Part shown: one piece after another, positions 1-8,153 of the stretch
Layout: each line of letters opens with the position of its first letter
Numbering within the stretch: the first letter of the stretch is position 1
DNA from: Flavobacteriales bacterium
Lineage (GTDB): Bacteria; Bacteroidota; Bacteroidia; Flavobacteriales_F; PHOS-HE28
Length of the DNA stretch: 32,273 nt
Direction: 5' to 3'
NCBI GenBank assembly: GCA_024103275.1
Contig: JAGFIV010000124.1
Span: 1-32,273 of the forward strand
Notes under the pieces: model-generated
The model's database searches: none
What the model was told of the DNA's origin: nothing
The model's input: only the letters and a program-made list of their open reading frames with translations
Program-made: the position numbers and the translations under genes

Positions 1-690
1 GGCTATGCCGAAGACCCCGCACGGCCCGCCTATGATGTGGTGCTGCAGGCGGAGAGCGGCTACATGGGCATGACGGGCACCGATGAGGAGCACTTGGCGA
101 AGGTCCCGGTGGCCCTGATCGACATCCTGGCCGCCCACCAGCTGAAGGAAGGCCTGTTGCTGGCACTGATGCACCGGGCGACAAGCGGCAAGGGCGCCTA
201 TGTGGAAGTGAGCCTGGAGGAAGCCGCCCTCACCGGCCTGGTGAACCAGGCTACCAACTGGCTGATGGCCGGACAGGTGGCCCGGCCCTTGGGCACCTTG
301 CACCCGAACATCGCCCCTTACGGCGAGGTGTTTGCCTGCGCGGATGGTGGCCGCATCGTGCTGGCCGTGGGCAGCGATGCCCAGTTCCGCTCGCTATGCG
401 CGGTGCTGGAATTGCCGGAGGTGGCGTCCGGTACGCGCTTCCGCACGAATGCGGACCGGGTGGAGCACCGTGCTGCCTTGGCAGAGGTCTTGGCACCGGC
501 CATGGCCGCTGCGGAAAGGGACGTGTTGCTTGAGCGATTGCAGGTGGCCAACGTACCGGCCGGTGCCGTGCGCGGCATCGATGAGGCGCTGGGCACCTCT
601 GTGGCGAACCGCATGGTGCTCGAAAGCTTGATCGACGGATCACCAACGCGAAGGATCAGCGGCAACGCCTTTCGGATCACCTGGCATTAG
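1..690 (+). CDS. Family III CoA-transferase (CaiB/BaiF type), C-terminal part
   Basis: The frame is open from base 1 and stops at 688-690, so the 5' part lies outside the window. The visible ~229 residues match the second half of family III CoA-transferases: a GYAED start, a YDVVLQAESG segment followed by MTGT, the VALIDILAA stretch, and a small C-terminal region with VPAGAVRGIDEA. These enzymes move CoA between acyl-CoA and free acids in the cytoplasm; the catalytic Asp is normally upstream of what is visible. The substrate cannot be told from this fragment. It is convergent with the reverse-strand membrane protein gene ending at 799; no partner gene is visible. Family assignment is strong, specific reaction unknown. 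Confidence 0.88.
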   Translation, partial: GYAEDPARPAYDVVLQAESGYMGMTGTDEEHLAKVPVALIDILAAHQLKEGLLLALMHRATSGKGAYVEVSLEEAALTGLVNQATNWLMAGQVARPLGTLHPNIAPYGEVFACADGGRIVLAVGSDAQFRSLCAVLELPEVASGTRFRTNADRVEHRAALAEVLAPAMAAAERDVLLERLQVANVPAGAVRGIDEALGTSVANRMVLESLIDGSPTRRISGNAFRITWH

Positions 691-741
691 GGAGCCCCAT
701 CCACCAGAACACCATTGATCCATCGGCCTTCGCCCCATTCA

Positions 742-793
742 CCAATTCGTGCATTGGCGCATTGGCGAATTGGCGAGTTGCCCCATTGGCAAC
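742..793. repeat. Short degenerate tandem and inverted repeats between convergent genes
   Basis: The 108-bp gap between two convergent genes holds repeated ATTGGC-type units (GCATTGGC, GCATTGGC, GAATTGGC, GAGTTGCC). CCAATTCG at 742-749 is the reverse complement of CGAATTGG at 766-773, and GTTGCC (777-782) pairs with GGCAAC (788-793) around a 5-nt loop. The last hairpin is followed by a pyrimidine-rich TTCCTTC and could act as a weak terminator for the forward gene. Function is inferred. Confidence 0.5.
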
Positions 794-798
794 TTCCT

Positions 799-1359
799 TC
801 ACCGCCCCGCCTTCCTTTCCCGCTTCAACTCCTTGTCCACCACGTGCGCCAAGGCATCGGCCTCCTGCTTGGTGAGGCCCCGGCCGAAGGCCATCTTCTT
901 GCCTTGGTATTCAAAGCCCAGGCGTTCCGCGCCCCGCGTCCAGAAGGAATCGCTCATCTGCCATTTCCAGGAGGCCTCATCCATGTTCAGCAAGCCGAAG
1001 CGCCGGATGTTGTCGATGAAATACCGGTTCGCCTTGCCGTAGCCGAAGAGGCTGTCCTTGATGGTGAACTCGCCGTCCTTGATGCGCCATAGCTCGAAAC
1101 CCTTGGTGCGCCACAAGGCCACACGCAGGATCCGCACCTCGAAATACAGCCAGAAGGCGATCAGGATGATGTACGGGATGCGCAGCGCGGGATCGCCGTT
1201 CCGGCCCGCCTCGCGGAAAAAGACCACCCCACAGAAGGTCCACGCGAGCAGCCAGGCCACCAGCAGGAAGGTCTGCATCCTCCGGGGCCGGTTTGCGATC
1301 ACCACGCTCAGGCCGTTGCCCGGCCGTTCGATGCTTACGCGTTCACTGATGAACTCCAT
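799..1359 (-). CDS. Hypothetical small membrane protein
   Basis: 186 residues. Two hydrophobic segments are visible, roughly residues 29-48 (rich in Leu, Trp, Val) and 61-80, separated by a short charged loop (REAGRNGD). The C-terminal ~100 residues are soluble, with a basic tail ending KELKRERKAGR. I recognise no family. A soluble domain after two helices could resemble bacterial PH-like membrane proteins, but I see no defining motif. The start at 1359 lies inside the end of bshA (17-nt overlap, 1343-1359), so it is probably translated from the bshA mRNA. Whether it has any part in bacillithiol synthesis is unknown. Confidence 0.7.
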   Translation of the reverse strand: MEFISERVSIERPGNGLSVVIANRPRRMQTFLLVAWLLAWTFCGVVFFREAGRNGDPALRIPYIILIAFWLYFEVRILRVALWRTKGFELWRIKDGEFTIKDSLFGYGKANRYFIDNIRRFGLLNMDEASWKWQMSDSFWTRGAERLGFEYQGKKMAFGRGLTKQEADALAHVVDKELKRERKAGR

Positions 1360-2491
1360 TGGCCTTCACCTCTTGCACCACTTTCCCGTAAAGCGCCTCG
1401 TACCGCGGCAGCACCTTGGCGATGTCGAACCGCTTGGCCGACCGCTTCGCGCCCTCGCGGAAGCGCCGCAAGGTGGGGTCGTCCTTCAGGATCTGCGCCG
1501 CATGGGCCGCCATGGCCGCCGTGTCCCCCACCGCGTTCAACAGCCCGGCCACGCCCTCCTCCACCACCTCGGGGATGCCACCGGCGTTGGTGCTCACGAC
1601 CGGGACACCGCTCGCCATGGCCTCCAGGGCGGCCAGGCCGAAGCTTTCCGTTTCACTCGCCAGCACGAACAGGTCGCAGCTGGCCACCACCTCCTCCGGT
1701 TCGGTCATCTTTCCCAGGAACAGCACATCGCCGCAGGTGCCGTTGGCCCGGCACATCGCCTCCGCCGCCGGCCGGTCGGGGCCGTCGCCGATGAGGAGCA
1801 GCCGCGAGGGGACCTTGGCGCGCAGCTTCAGGAAGAGGTCCAGCACGTCCAATACCCGCTTCACCGGCCGGAAGTTGCTCACATGCACCAGCAGCCTTTC
1901 GCCGTTGGGCGCAAAGCGCTTGCGCAACAGCGGGTCCGGTGGGGTGTCGTAGTGCTCCGTGCGGATGAAGTTGGGGATGACCTCGATCTCCCGCTTCACC
2001 GGAAAATGCTCGCAGGTCTCGTTCCGCAGGCTTGCGGAGACCGCTGTCACCGCCGTGCTGCGCTCAATGGCGAAGGTGATCACCGGCTCAAAGCTCGGGT
2101 CGCGCCCCACCAGGGTGATGTCCGTGCCGTGCAGCGTGGTGATGAACGGGATGCGGATGCCCTGGGCCCGCAGGATCTGCTGGGCCATCCATGCCGCCGA
2201 AGCATGCGGAATGGCGTAGTGCACGTGGAGCAGGTCCAGCCGTTCGTGCTTCACCACGTCCACCAGCTTGCTGGTGAGCACCAGCTCGTACGGCTGGTAG
2301 TCGAACAGCGGGTAGTCGCTCACCCGCACCTCGTGATAGAACACGTTGGCCCTCCCCGTGCCCAGCCGCACCGGCCGGTCGTAAGTGATGAAATGGACCA
2401 CGTGGCCCTCGTTGGCGAGTTCCAGCCCCAATTCCGTGGCCACCACCCCGGAGCCGCCGAAGGTGGGGTAGCAAACAATCCCGATGCGCAT
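1343..2491 (-). CDS. bshA: N-acetyl-alpha-D-glucosaminyl L-malate synthase BshA
   Basis: A GT4-family glycosyltransferase of 382 residues that joins GlcNAc from UDP-GlcNAc to L-malate, the first step of bacillithiol synthesis in the cytoplasm. Visible marks are the N-terminal MRIGIVCYPTFGGSG glycine loop with VVATELG, the HVHYAIPHA segment, TTLHGTDITLVG, the nucleotide-sugar domain with GDGPDRP, and the E-x7-E motif in ETESFGLAALEAM. I start at 2491 because MRIGIVCYPTFGG is the usual family N-terminus; the frame extends 14 codons further with no family resemblance. A GAACTTTG sequence at 2518-2525 (reverse strand) is a one-mismatch -7 candidate that would fall inside that extension. The membrane-protein gene downstream overlaps its end. 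Confidence 0.93.
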   Translation of the reverse strand: MRIGIVCYPTFGGSGVVATELGLELANEGHVVHFITYDRPVRLGTGRANVFYHEVRVSDYPLFDYQPYELVLTSKLVDVVKHERLDLLHVHYAIPHASAAWMAQQILRAQGIRIPFITTLHGTDITLVGRDPSFEPVITFAIERSTAVTAVSASLRNETCEHFPVKREIEVIPNFIRTEHYDTPPDPLLRKRFAPNGERLLVHVSNFRPVKRVLDVLDLFLKLRAKVPSRLLLIGDGPDRPAAEAMCRANGTCGDVLFLGKMTEPEEVVASCDLFVLASETESFGLAALEAMASGVPVVSTNAGGIPEVVEEGVAGLLNAVGDTAAMAAHAAQILKDDPTLRRFREGAKRSAKRFDIAKVLPRYEALYGKVVQEVKANGVHQ

Positions 2492-2652
2492 GTTGATGGT
2501 CGTCCGCGAGGACGGGGCAAAGTTCGGCACCATGGGCCAATGGGATCACCCCGGTGCCCGCTGGCCGGTGGCCGGTGCAGACATACGCCTCATCAACACG
2601 GCACCTCCGCCCCCCCGTGTGCCGCCGCCATCCAACCCGCCTGAAGGAAGCC

Positions 2653-2660
2653 TACCTTTG
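2653..2660 (+). promoter_or_regulatory. Bacteroidota -7 box for the serC operon
   Basis: TACCTTTG matches the Bacteroidota consensus TAnnTTTG exactly and ends 20 nt before the ATG at 2681. It overlaps the GTG at 2660, which argues against that codon as the serC start. I see no clear -33 TTG element. The promoter role is inferred from consensus and position. Confidence 0.65.
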
Positions 2661-2680
2661 TGCCCCGAAAATCAATCGTT

Positions 2681-3769
2681 ATGGCCATTGAAACGCAGAT
2701 GAAGGTCCACAATTTCAGCGCAGGCCCCTGCATCCTGCCGCGCGAGGTCTTTGAAAAAGCGGCACAAGCCGTCCTCGACCTGGACGGCAGCGGGCTGAGC
2801 ATCTTGGAGATCAGCCACCGCAGCAAGCCGTTCATCGAGGTCATGGAAAAGGCCCGCGCCCTGGTGAAGGAGCTGCTGGGCGCCCCCGAACGCTATCAAG
2901 TGGTGTTCCTCGGAGGCGGGGCCAGCATGGGCTTCCACCTGGTGCCGCAAAACTTCATGAAGACCGGTGGCCGGGGGGCTTATGTCAACACCGGTACCTG
3001 GGCCAAGCGCGCCATCGCCGAGGCCAAGCTGGCCGGTGAAGCCGTGGTGCTGGCTTCCAGCGAGGACAGCAACTTCAACTACATCCCCAAGGGCTACACC
3101 ATCCCGGCGGACGTGGATTATTTCCACTTCACCAGCAACAACACCATCGTGGGCACCCAGTACAAGGCGCTGCCCAAGGGCCCGGTGCCGGTGGTCAGCG
3201 ACATGAGCAGCGACATCTTCAGCCGCCCGGTGAACGTGTCCGACTTCGCCCTGATCTACGCCGGGGCGCAGAAGAACATGGGGCCGGCGGGCGCCACCAT
3301 GTACCTGTTCGACCCCGAGGCCCTGGGCAAGACCGGGCGCAAGCTCAGCCCCATGATGGACCTGGCCAACCATGCCGCCAAGGACAGCATGTACAATACG
3401 CCCCCGGTGTTCCCGGTGTATGTGATCATGCTCACCCTGGAATGGCTGCGCGGCATCGGCGGCATCGCCGAGATCGAAAAGCGCAACGCCGCCAAGGCCG
3501 GGCTGCTCTACGATACCATCGACCGGCTGCCCCTGTTCGAGGGCACGGCCGCCAAGGAGGACCGCTCCTTGATGAACGCCACCTTCGTGCTGAAGGACAA
3601 GAATTTGGAACCGGCCTTCGACGAACTGTGGAAGGCCGCGGGCATCAGCGGCATCCGGGGCCACCGCAGCGTGGGCGGCTACCGGGCCAGCCTGTACAAT
3701 GCACTCCCGCTGGAAAGCGTGCGGGTGCTGACGGACGTGATGGAGGATTTTGCAAAAAGGAACGGGTGA
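2681..3769 (+). CDS. serC: Phosphoserine aminotransferase SerC
   Basis: A PLP-dependent class V aminotransferase that converts 3-phosphohydroxypyruvate and glutamate to phosphoserine and 2-oxoglutarate. It begins with the family signature HNFSAGPCILP, carries LGGGASMGF, and has the PLP lysine in AGAQKNMGPAG (about residue 198). The C-terminal GIRGHRSVGGYRASLYNA is the typical SerC phosphate-binding end. Length is 362 residues from 2681, normal for the family. The start could also be the ATG at 2699 (MKVHNFSAG); 2681 is chosen from spacing to the -7 box. It is first in an operon, followed after 3 nt by serA. Confidence 0.95.
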   Translation: MAIETQMKVHNFSAGPCILPREVFEKAAQAVLDLDGSGLSILEISHRSKPFIEVMEKARALVKELLGAPERYQVVFLGGGASMGFHLVPQNFMKTGGRGAYVNTGTWAKRAIAEAKLAGEAVVLASSEDSNFNYIPKGYTIPADVDYFHFTSNNTIVGTQYKALPKGPVPVVSDMSSDIFSRPVNVSDFALIYAGAQKNMGPAGATMYLFDPEALGKTGRKLSPMMDLANHAAKDSMYNTPPVFPVYVIMLTLEWLRGIGGIAEIEKRNAAKAGLLYDTIDRLPLFEGTAAKEDRSLMNATFVLKDKNLEPAFDELWKAAGISGIRGHRSVGGYRASLYNALPLESVRVLTDVMEDFAKRNG

Positions 3770-3772
3770 TCC

Positions 3773-4747
3773 ATGCGGGTACATGCGAATGACGGCATCT
3801 CGACGGATGCCTTGGAACGATTGAAGGAGGAAGGCTTCGTGGTTTCCACGGAAAACGTGCCCCAGGAGAAACTGGCGGACTACATCAACAGCCAGAAGGT
3901 GGAGGCCCTGCTCGTACGCAGCGCCACCAAGGTCCGCAAGGAGCTCATCGATGCTTGTCCGGGCCTGAAGCTCATCGGCCGCGGCGGCGTAGGCATGGAC
4001 AACATTGACGTGGCCTATGCCCGGGGAAAGGGCATCCGGGTGGTGAACACGCCCTCCAGCAGCAGCATCAGCGTGGCCGAGCTGGTGATGGCCCACCTCT
4101 TCGGCCTGTGCCGCGACCTGTACAAGGCCAACCGCCGCATGCCCACCGAGGGCCACACGGCCTTCAAGGAAATGAAGAAGGAGTACGGCAAGGGCACCGA
4201 GCTGCGCGGGAAGACCCTGGGCATCCTGGGCTATGGCCGTATCGGCCGATGGGTGGCACGCTATGCACTCGGCGCGGGCATGAAGGTGATCTACACCGAC
4301 AACAAGGCCACCGTGGATTACATCGAGGTGGACCTGAACGGGGAGACACACCGGGTGGGCATCAAGGAAGTTCCCTTGGAGGAACTGCTCGCCAAGAGCG
4401 ACTTCCTGACGGTCCATGTCAATGCCCATCCCGAAGGGAGGCCGGCCTTGGGCCCCGAGGAATTCAACAAGATGAAGCCGGGGATGATCCTGGTGAATGC
4501 CGCACGCGGCAATTCCATCGATGAAAAGGCCCTGACCGCCGCGCTGAAGGATGGCCGCGTGAAGGCCGCTGGGCTGGATGTGTTCATGGACGAGCCGGCA
4601 CCGCACGCCGAGCTGCTGGCCTTGCCCAACGTGAGCCTGAGCCCCCATATCGGGGCGGCCACCGTGGAGGCACAACAGCGGGTGGGTCAAGAGCTGGCCG
4701 AGCTGCTGATCGCCTGGCGGGAAGAAGTGGCCGTGAACCGCGGATGA
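3773..4747 (+). CDS. serA: D-3-phosphoglycerate dehydrogenase SerA (short form)
   Basis: Oxidises 3-phosphoglycerate to 3-phosphohydroxypyruvate with NAD, the entry step of serine synthesis. The 324-residue protein has the 2-hydroxyacid dehydrogenase fold: IGRGGVGMDNID, the Rossmann GYGRIG near residue 153, and the catalytic set Arg245 (in NAARG), Glu274 (in DVFMDEP) and His292 (in SPHIGA). It ends soon after the second substrate-domain part, so no ACT or ASB regulatory domain is present and serine feedback of the E. coli type is not expected. It lies 3 nt after serC and overlaps DUF1015 by 4 nt (ATGA). Confidence 0.93.
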   Translation: MRVHANDGISTDALERLKEEGFVVSTENVPQEKLADYINSQKVEALLVRSATKVRKELIDACPGLKLIGRGGVGMDNIDVAYARGKGIRVVNTPSSSSISVAELVMAHLFGLCRDLYKANRRMPTEGHTAFKEMKKEYGKGTELRGKTLGILGYGRIGRWVARYALGAGMKVIYTDNKATVDYIEVDLNGETHRVGIKEVPLEELLAKSDFLTVHVNAHPEGRPALGPEEFNKMKPGMILVNAARGNSIDEKALTAALKDGRVKAAGLDVFMDEPAPHAELLALPNVSLSPHIGAATVEAQQRVGQELAELLIAWREEVAVNRG

Positions 4748-5961
4748 TCCACGTACGCCCCTTCCGGGCGTGGCGCCCCGTGGCACATGCCGCCCACTTG
4801 GTCGGGTCACGGTCCTTTGTGCAGTATTCACGTCAGGAACTGCTGGAAAAATTGGCGGGCAACCCATACACCTTCCTGCATGTCCTGTACGCCGGCCCCG
4901 AAGGGCAGGAACTGCCCCGCGCAGAGCATTATGACCAGGTGAGGGCGAAGTTCATCGAGTTCATCCGTCAAGGCACCTTGGTGCGCGAGGCACGGCCGGC
5001 CTATTACCTGTACGAGCAAAGCTGTGCCGCCTTCACCTCGCGCGGGTTGATCGGCGCGGTGGCCGTGGATGACTACCTGGACGGGCGCATCAAGCGGCAC
5101 GAGCAGACCATCGAGGCGCGGGAACGGATGTTCTGCGAATACCTCGATCATACCGCCATCAATGCCGAACCCGTCCTGTTGGCCGTGCCCCGCGAGGCGG
5201 GGCTGGGCCCCGAGCTCGAAGCCTGCATGCAGGGCGCACCCTTGTTTGATTTCAGCACCACCGACCGGATCCGCCACCGCTTCTGGAAAGTGGAGGCACC
5301 GGCGGACGTGGAACGGTACGCCAAGCTTTTCGCCCGGCTGCCCGCCGCCTACATCGCCGACGGCCACCACCGCTGCGCCAGCAGCGCCTTGAGGGCCCGG
5401 CAGGCCAACGCCCCCGCCTCCGCCGCCCTGTCCGCCTTCATGGCCATACTGGTACCGGCCGACGAGCTGCACCTGTACAACTACGACCGCACCGTGAAGG
5501 GCCTGAACGGGCTGTCCCCGCGGCAGTTCCAAGAGGCCATGGCCCGGGTGGGCCCCTGGCGCGACCTGGGCGGCGAAAGGAAGGCGCCGGGCCCCGGAGA
5601 GGTCCAGGCATACATCAACAACCGCTGGTATGCGCTGGCGCTGCCCGAGCCGCGTTCCGGGGCGCCCGTGGAGCTGCTGGAGACGCAGCGGCTCAGCGAA
5701 CACGTGCTGGGGCCGGTTTTGGGGATCACCGACCTGCGGGCCGACCCGCGCATGGGCTTCGTGCCCGGCATCCTGGGGCGGGAAGCCCTGGAAAAGAAGG
5801 TGGATGCCGGCAAGGCCGACGTGGCCTTCCACCTGCCGGCGGTTACCTTCGCCCAACTGCGCGCCGTGGCCGACAGCGGCGGTTGCATGCCGCCCAAAAG
5901 CACATGGATAGAGCCCAAGCTGCGCAGCGGTTTGACCATCTATAGCCTGGAGGACGAGTGA
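4744..5961 (+). CDS. DUF1015 family protein in the serine operon
   Basis: 405 residues. Visible DUF1015 hallmarks are the N-terminal HVRPFRAWRP, the KRHEQT segment near residue 118, the strongly conserved IADGHHR motif (DGHHR at 206-210), and the C-terminal MPPKSTWIEPK followed by SGL. The reaction is not established for the family. The DGHHR motif resembles that of ParB-fold enzymes, some of which phosphorylate free serine (SerK, SbnI), and the gene is translationally coupled to serA (ATGA overlap), so a role in serine or phosphoserine metabolism is plausible but inferred. YggS follows with a 1-nt overlap. Family call is firm; function is open. Confidence 0.88.
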   Translation: MIHVRPFRAWRPVAHAAHLVGSRSFVQYSRQELLEKLAGNPYTFLHVLYAGPEGQELPRAEHYDQVRAKFIEFIRQGTLVREARPAYYLYEQSCAAFTSRGLIGAVAVDDYLDGRIKRHEQTIEARERMFCEYLDHTAINAEPVLLAVPREAGLGPELEACMQGAPLFDFSTTDRIRHRFWKVEAPADVERYAKLFARLPAAYIADGHHRCASSALRARQANAPASAALSAFMAILVPADELHLYNYDRTVKGLNGLSPRQFQEAMARVGPWRDLGGERKAPGPGEVQAYINNRWYALALPEPRSGAPVELLETQRLSEHVLGPVLGITDLRADPRMGFVPGILGREALEKKVDAGKADVAFHLPAVTFAQLRAVADSGGCMPPKSTWIEPKLRSGLTIYSLEDE

Positions 5962-6638
5962 TGGACAAGGCGGCATTGGCCGGACGCTACGAACGGACAA
6001 AGGCCGCGATCCCCGCGGGCGTGAAGCTCATCGCGGTGAGCAAAACACGAACCGTGGAAGAGATCAAGGCCCTGTACGACCTGGGCCAACGCGCCTTCGG
6101 GGAGAACTACCCGCAGGAGCTGAGGGACAAGCAGCCCCTGCTACCCGCCGACATCGAGTGGCACTTCATCGGCCATCTGCAAGGCAACAAGGTGAAATAC
6201 ATCGCCCCGTTCGTGCACCTGGTCCATGGGGTGGACAGCGAAAAGCTGCTGGGCCAGCTCAACACCAGGGCCGGGGCCGCCGGGAGGGAACTGGCGGTGC
6301 TGCTCCAGGTGCACATCGCCCGGGAAGAGACCAAGCACGGCTTCCTGCCGGATGAGTTGCGGGCCTTGTTCACCGGCGGCAGCCTGCAAGCGCGCTGGCC
6401 GTCCCTGCGTTTCCGGGGCCTGATGGGCATGGCCACCCTCACCGATGACCGGGAACAGGTGCGCCGCGAATTCGAGGCGTTGGCGGCGCTGAAGCACGAA
6501 TTGGCCGCAACAGGCATGGTCCCCGCCGATGCATTCAGCGAGCTTTCCATGGGCATGAGCGGCGACCTGGACGAAGCCTTGAAGGCCGGCAGCACCATGG
6601 TGCGCATCGGCACGGCCATTTTCGGGGAGCGGAAGTGA
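5961..6638 (+). CDS. YggS/PLPBP family pyridoxal phosphate homeostasis protein
   Basis: 225 residues. The single-domain alanine-racemase-like barrel that binds PLP without known catalysis and affects PLP and amino-acid homeostasis. The PLP lysine is Lys28 in LIAVSKTR. Other signatures are FGENYPQEL, EWHFIGHLQGNK, the region with GLMGMATLTDD, and ELSMGMSGDLDEAL near the C-terminus with VRIGTAIFG. The ATG at 5961 overlaps the DUF1015 stop by one base (TGATG), so it is translationally coupled; a GTG one codon earlier is a weaker choice. Its place after serC, a PLP enzyme, fits a housekeeping PLP role in the operon. Confidence 0.92.
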   Translation: MDKAALAGRYERTKAAIPAGVKLIAVSKTRTVEEIKALYDLGQRAFGENYPQELRDKQPLLPADIEWHFIGHLQGNKVKYIAPFVHLVHGVDSEKLLGQLNTRAGAAGRELAVLLQVHIAREETKHGFLPDELRALFTGGSLQARWPSLRFRGLMGMATLTDDREQVRREFEALAALKHELAATGMVPADAFSELSMGMSGDLDEALKAGSTMVRIGTAIFGERK

Positions 6639-6686
6639 GCCGGCCCGGTCAAGCAACCCCAACCCTGCTCCCGCGTCTTCCCGATG

Positions 6687-6694
6687 TACCTTCG
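6687..6694 (+). promoter_or_regulatory. Near-consensus -7 box overlapping a UUCG hairpin
   Basis: TACCTTCG differs from TAnnTTTG by one base and ends 20 nt before the ATG at 6715, the same spacing as serC. The same bases form half of a perfect hairpin, GTACC (6686-6690), TTCG loop, GGTAC (6695-6699). It may be a promoter for the outer-membrane gene, a short terminator for the serC operon, or both. The assignment is inferred. Confidence 0.4.
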
Positions 6695-6714
6695 GGTACC
6701 CCTACCCCGTGCCC

Positions 6715-7743
6715 ATGCGTCCCATTTACATCCTTCCCCTCGCCGCCTGCCTGTTGTGGACGGGCCGTGCCCTTGGCCAACGAAACCTGGATGTCGGCGT
6801 ACAATTCGGTGTGGACCACTTCTCCGGCGACCTCGGCAACTGGACCGGCCCCGTGCAGTGGAACGGCATCCGCCCGGCCATGTCCATCACCTTCCGCGAT
6901 TACCTGAACAACCCGAAACGGTACATCACCCGGGCCTTGACCACCGAGACGCGCCTGGGCTGGTACCGGCTGGGCTATAACGAACTGGAACCCACCGGCG
7001 GCAAGGCCGGCCGTGAAATGCGCAACTATGCGCGCGGCCTCAATTTCCGCAACGACCTGTTCGGCATCAGCCAACACCTGGTGCTGAACATGTACCGCGA
7101 ACCGTTCCAGCCCCTCTACGAACAGCGGTTCTTCGCGTTCTCCTTCATCGGCATCGGCTTGTTCTACGGCAGGCCCAAGGCCGACCTGTTCCATGGCGCC
7201 GTGGACCTTTCCAACCGCTACTACGCTTGGGCCGACGGCACCATCCGCAATGCCCCCAGGGGTGATGCGGATGCGCAGGTGATCGGCATGGACGGCGTGT
7301 ACGAGACCGACCTGTACAGCTGGGTGGCCGAAGGCACCGGCGGCGGGCGCGAGGGACACGCCTTGGACAAGCGGCCCAGCCCGTGGCACGTGGGCGTACC
7401 CGTCGGCGTGGGCCTCCGGTACATGATCACCCGCCAACTTTCCGTGGGCATGGAGGTGAGCTACTACATGTTCTTCACCGACATGCTCGACGCGGTGAGC
7501 GACCGCTACGCCACCTACGCGGAATTGGCGCAAGCCTACCCGGACAGCACGCAGCAGATGATGGCCCGCTACATCAGCGACCCCACCGGCTGGGGCACCA
7601 ACGGCGAGGAAAGCCTGTACACCAGCCGCAGGGGCAACCCCGGCCTGAAGGACTCCTTCAGCTACTTCAACTTCGAGGTCTGCTGGAAATTCAAGCGCAG
7701 CCCGGGGCGGCGCAGCTACCTGACGCTGAAGCCCAATTCATAG
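6715..7743 (+). CDS. Outer-membrane beta-barrel protein, DUF6089-like
   Basis: 342 residues with an N-terminal signal peptide (MRPIYILPLAACLLW, cleavage probably after GRALGQ). The mature part has alternating aromatic/hydrophobic strands typical of a beta-barrel: DVGVQFGVDHFSGDLG at the start, a RNYARGLNFRNDL stretch, YEQRFFAFSFIGIGLFY, then VGVPVGVGLRYMI, SVGMEVSYYMFF and the final strand FNFEVCWKFKR. This layout recalls DUF6089-type barrels of Bacteroidota. The ATG at 6715 is chosen over the GTG at 6709 because it opens the signal peptide directly. Its 3' end overlaps the convergent lipoprotein gene by 6 nt. Ligand or function is unknown. Confidence 0.8.
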   Translation: MRPIYILPLAACLLWTGRALGQRNLDVGVQFGVDHFSGDLGNWTGPVQWNGIRPAMSITFRDYLNNPKRYITRALTTETRLGWYRLGYNELEPTGGKAGREMRNYARGLNFRNDLFGISQHLVLNMYREPFQPLYEQRFFAFSFIGIGLFYGRPKADLFHGAVDLSNRYYAWADGTIRNAPRGDADAQVIGMDGVYETDLYSWVAEGTGGGREGHALDKRPSPWHVGVPVGVGLRYMITRQLSVGMEVSYYMFFTDMLDAVSDRYATYAELAQAYPDSTQQMMARYISDPTGWGTNGEESLYTSRRGNPGLKDSFSYFNFEVCWKFKRSPGRRSYLTLKPNS

Positions 7744-8124
7744 GCCGGCAACCGCCCGGTTGATCTCCACACACGCCTGGTCCGCGCCAGCGCTGGCCTC
7801 CATGCCGCGCACCCCGCCGTCCACCCACAGGTCGATGCTCCCGCCGATCATCGCCGAATCCAGGTGGCACGCCCGGAAGAACAAGTTCCCGCCGTCCTCC
7901 ACCTGCACCGTCCAGCGCCGTTCCTCCGGGAGGGTATCGCCCGTGCCGGGGTCCACCGCCCCGTACAGGGTGTCCTTCTTCGACTGGAACACCCCGCCCG
8001 CATAACTGACCACGCAGCCTTTGCACCGCGCATGCAGGGAGGCCGTGTACTCAGGCTTCTCCTTGGCGCAACCGCCCGCCAGCACCAAGGTGGCCATGAC
8101 CGGAAGGAATGGGCGGCGTGACAT
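7738..8124 (-). CDS. Hypothetical lipoprotein
   Basis: 128 residues. The N-terminus MSRRPFLPVMATLVLAGGC is a lipoprotein signal with lipobox LAGGC, so it is probably anchored by Cys19 to a membrane facing the periplasm. The mature part has two cysteines close together (ARCKGC) plus later ones (RACHLD, DQACVE), a VSYAGG turn and a C-terminal half of alternating hydrophobic residues. I recognise no family. It lies 29 nt downstream of kdnB on the same strand and may share its transcript, but nothing ties it to Kdo chemistry. The 3' end overlaps the convergent barrel gene by 6 nt. Confidence 0.7.
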   Translation of the reverse strand: MSRRPFLPVMATLVLAGGCAKEKPEYTASLHARCKGCVVSYAGGVFQSKKDTLYGAVDPGTGDTLPEERRWTVQVEDGGNLFFRACHLDSAMIGGSIDLWVDGGVRGMEASAGADQACVEINRAVAGL

Positions 8125-8153
8125 GCGGCTGCAAGGTATTCAAGGCCGGCATT

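Noticed and set aside
2672..4867. A 731-codon reverse frame opposite serC and serA
   Set aside because: Same mirror-frame effect; serC and serA show full catalytic motifs on the forward strand.
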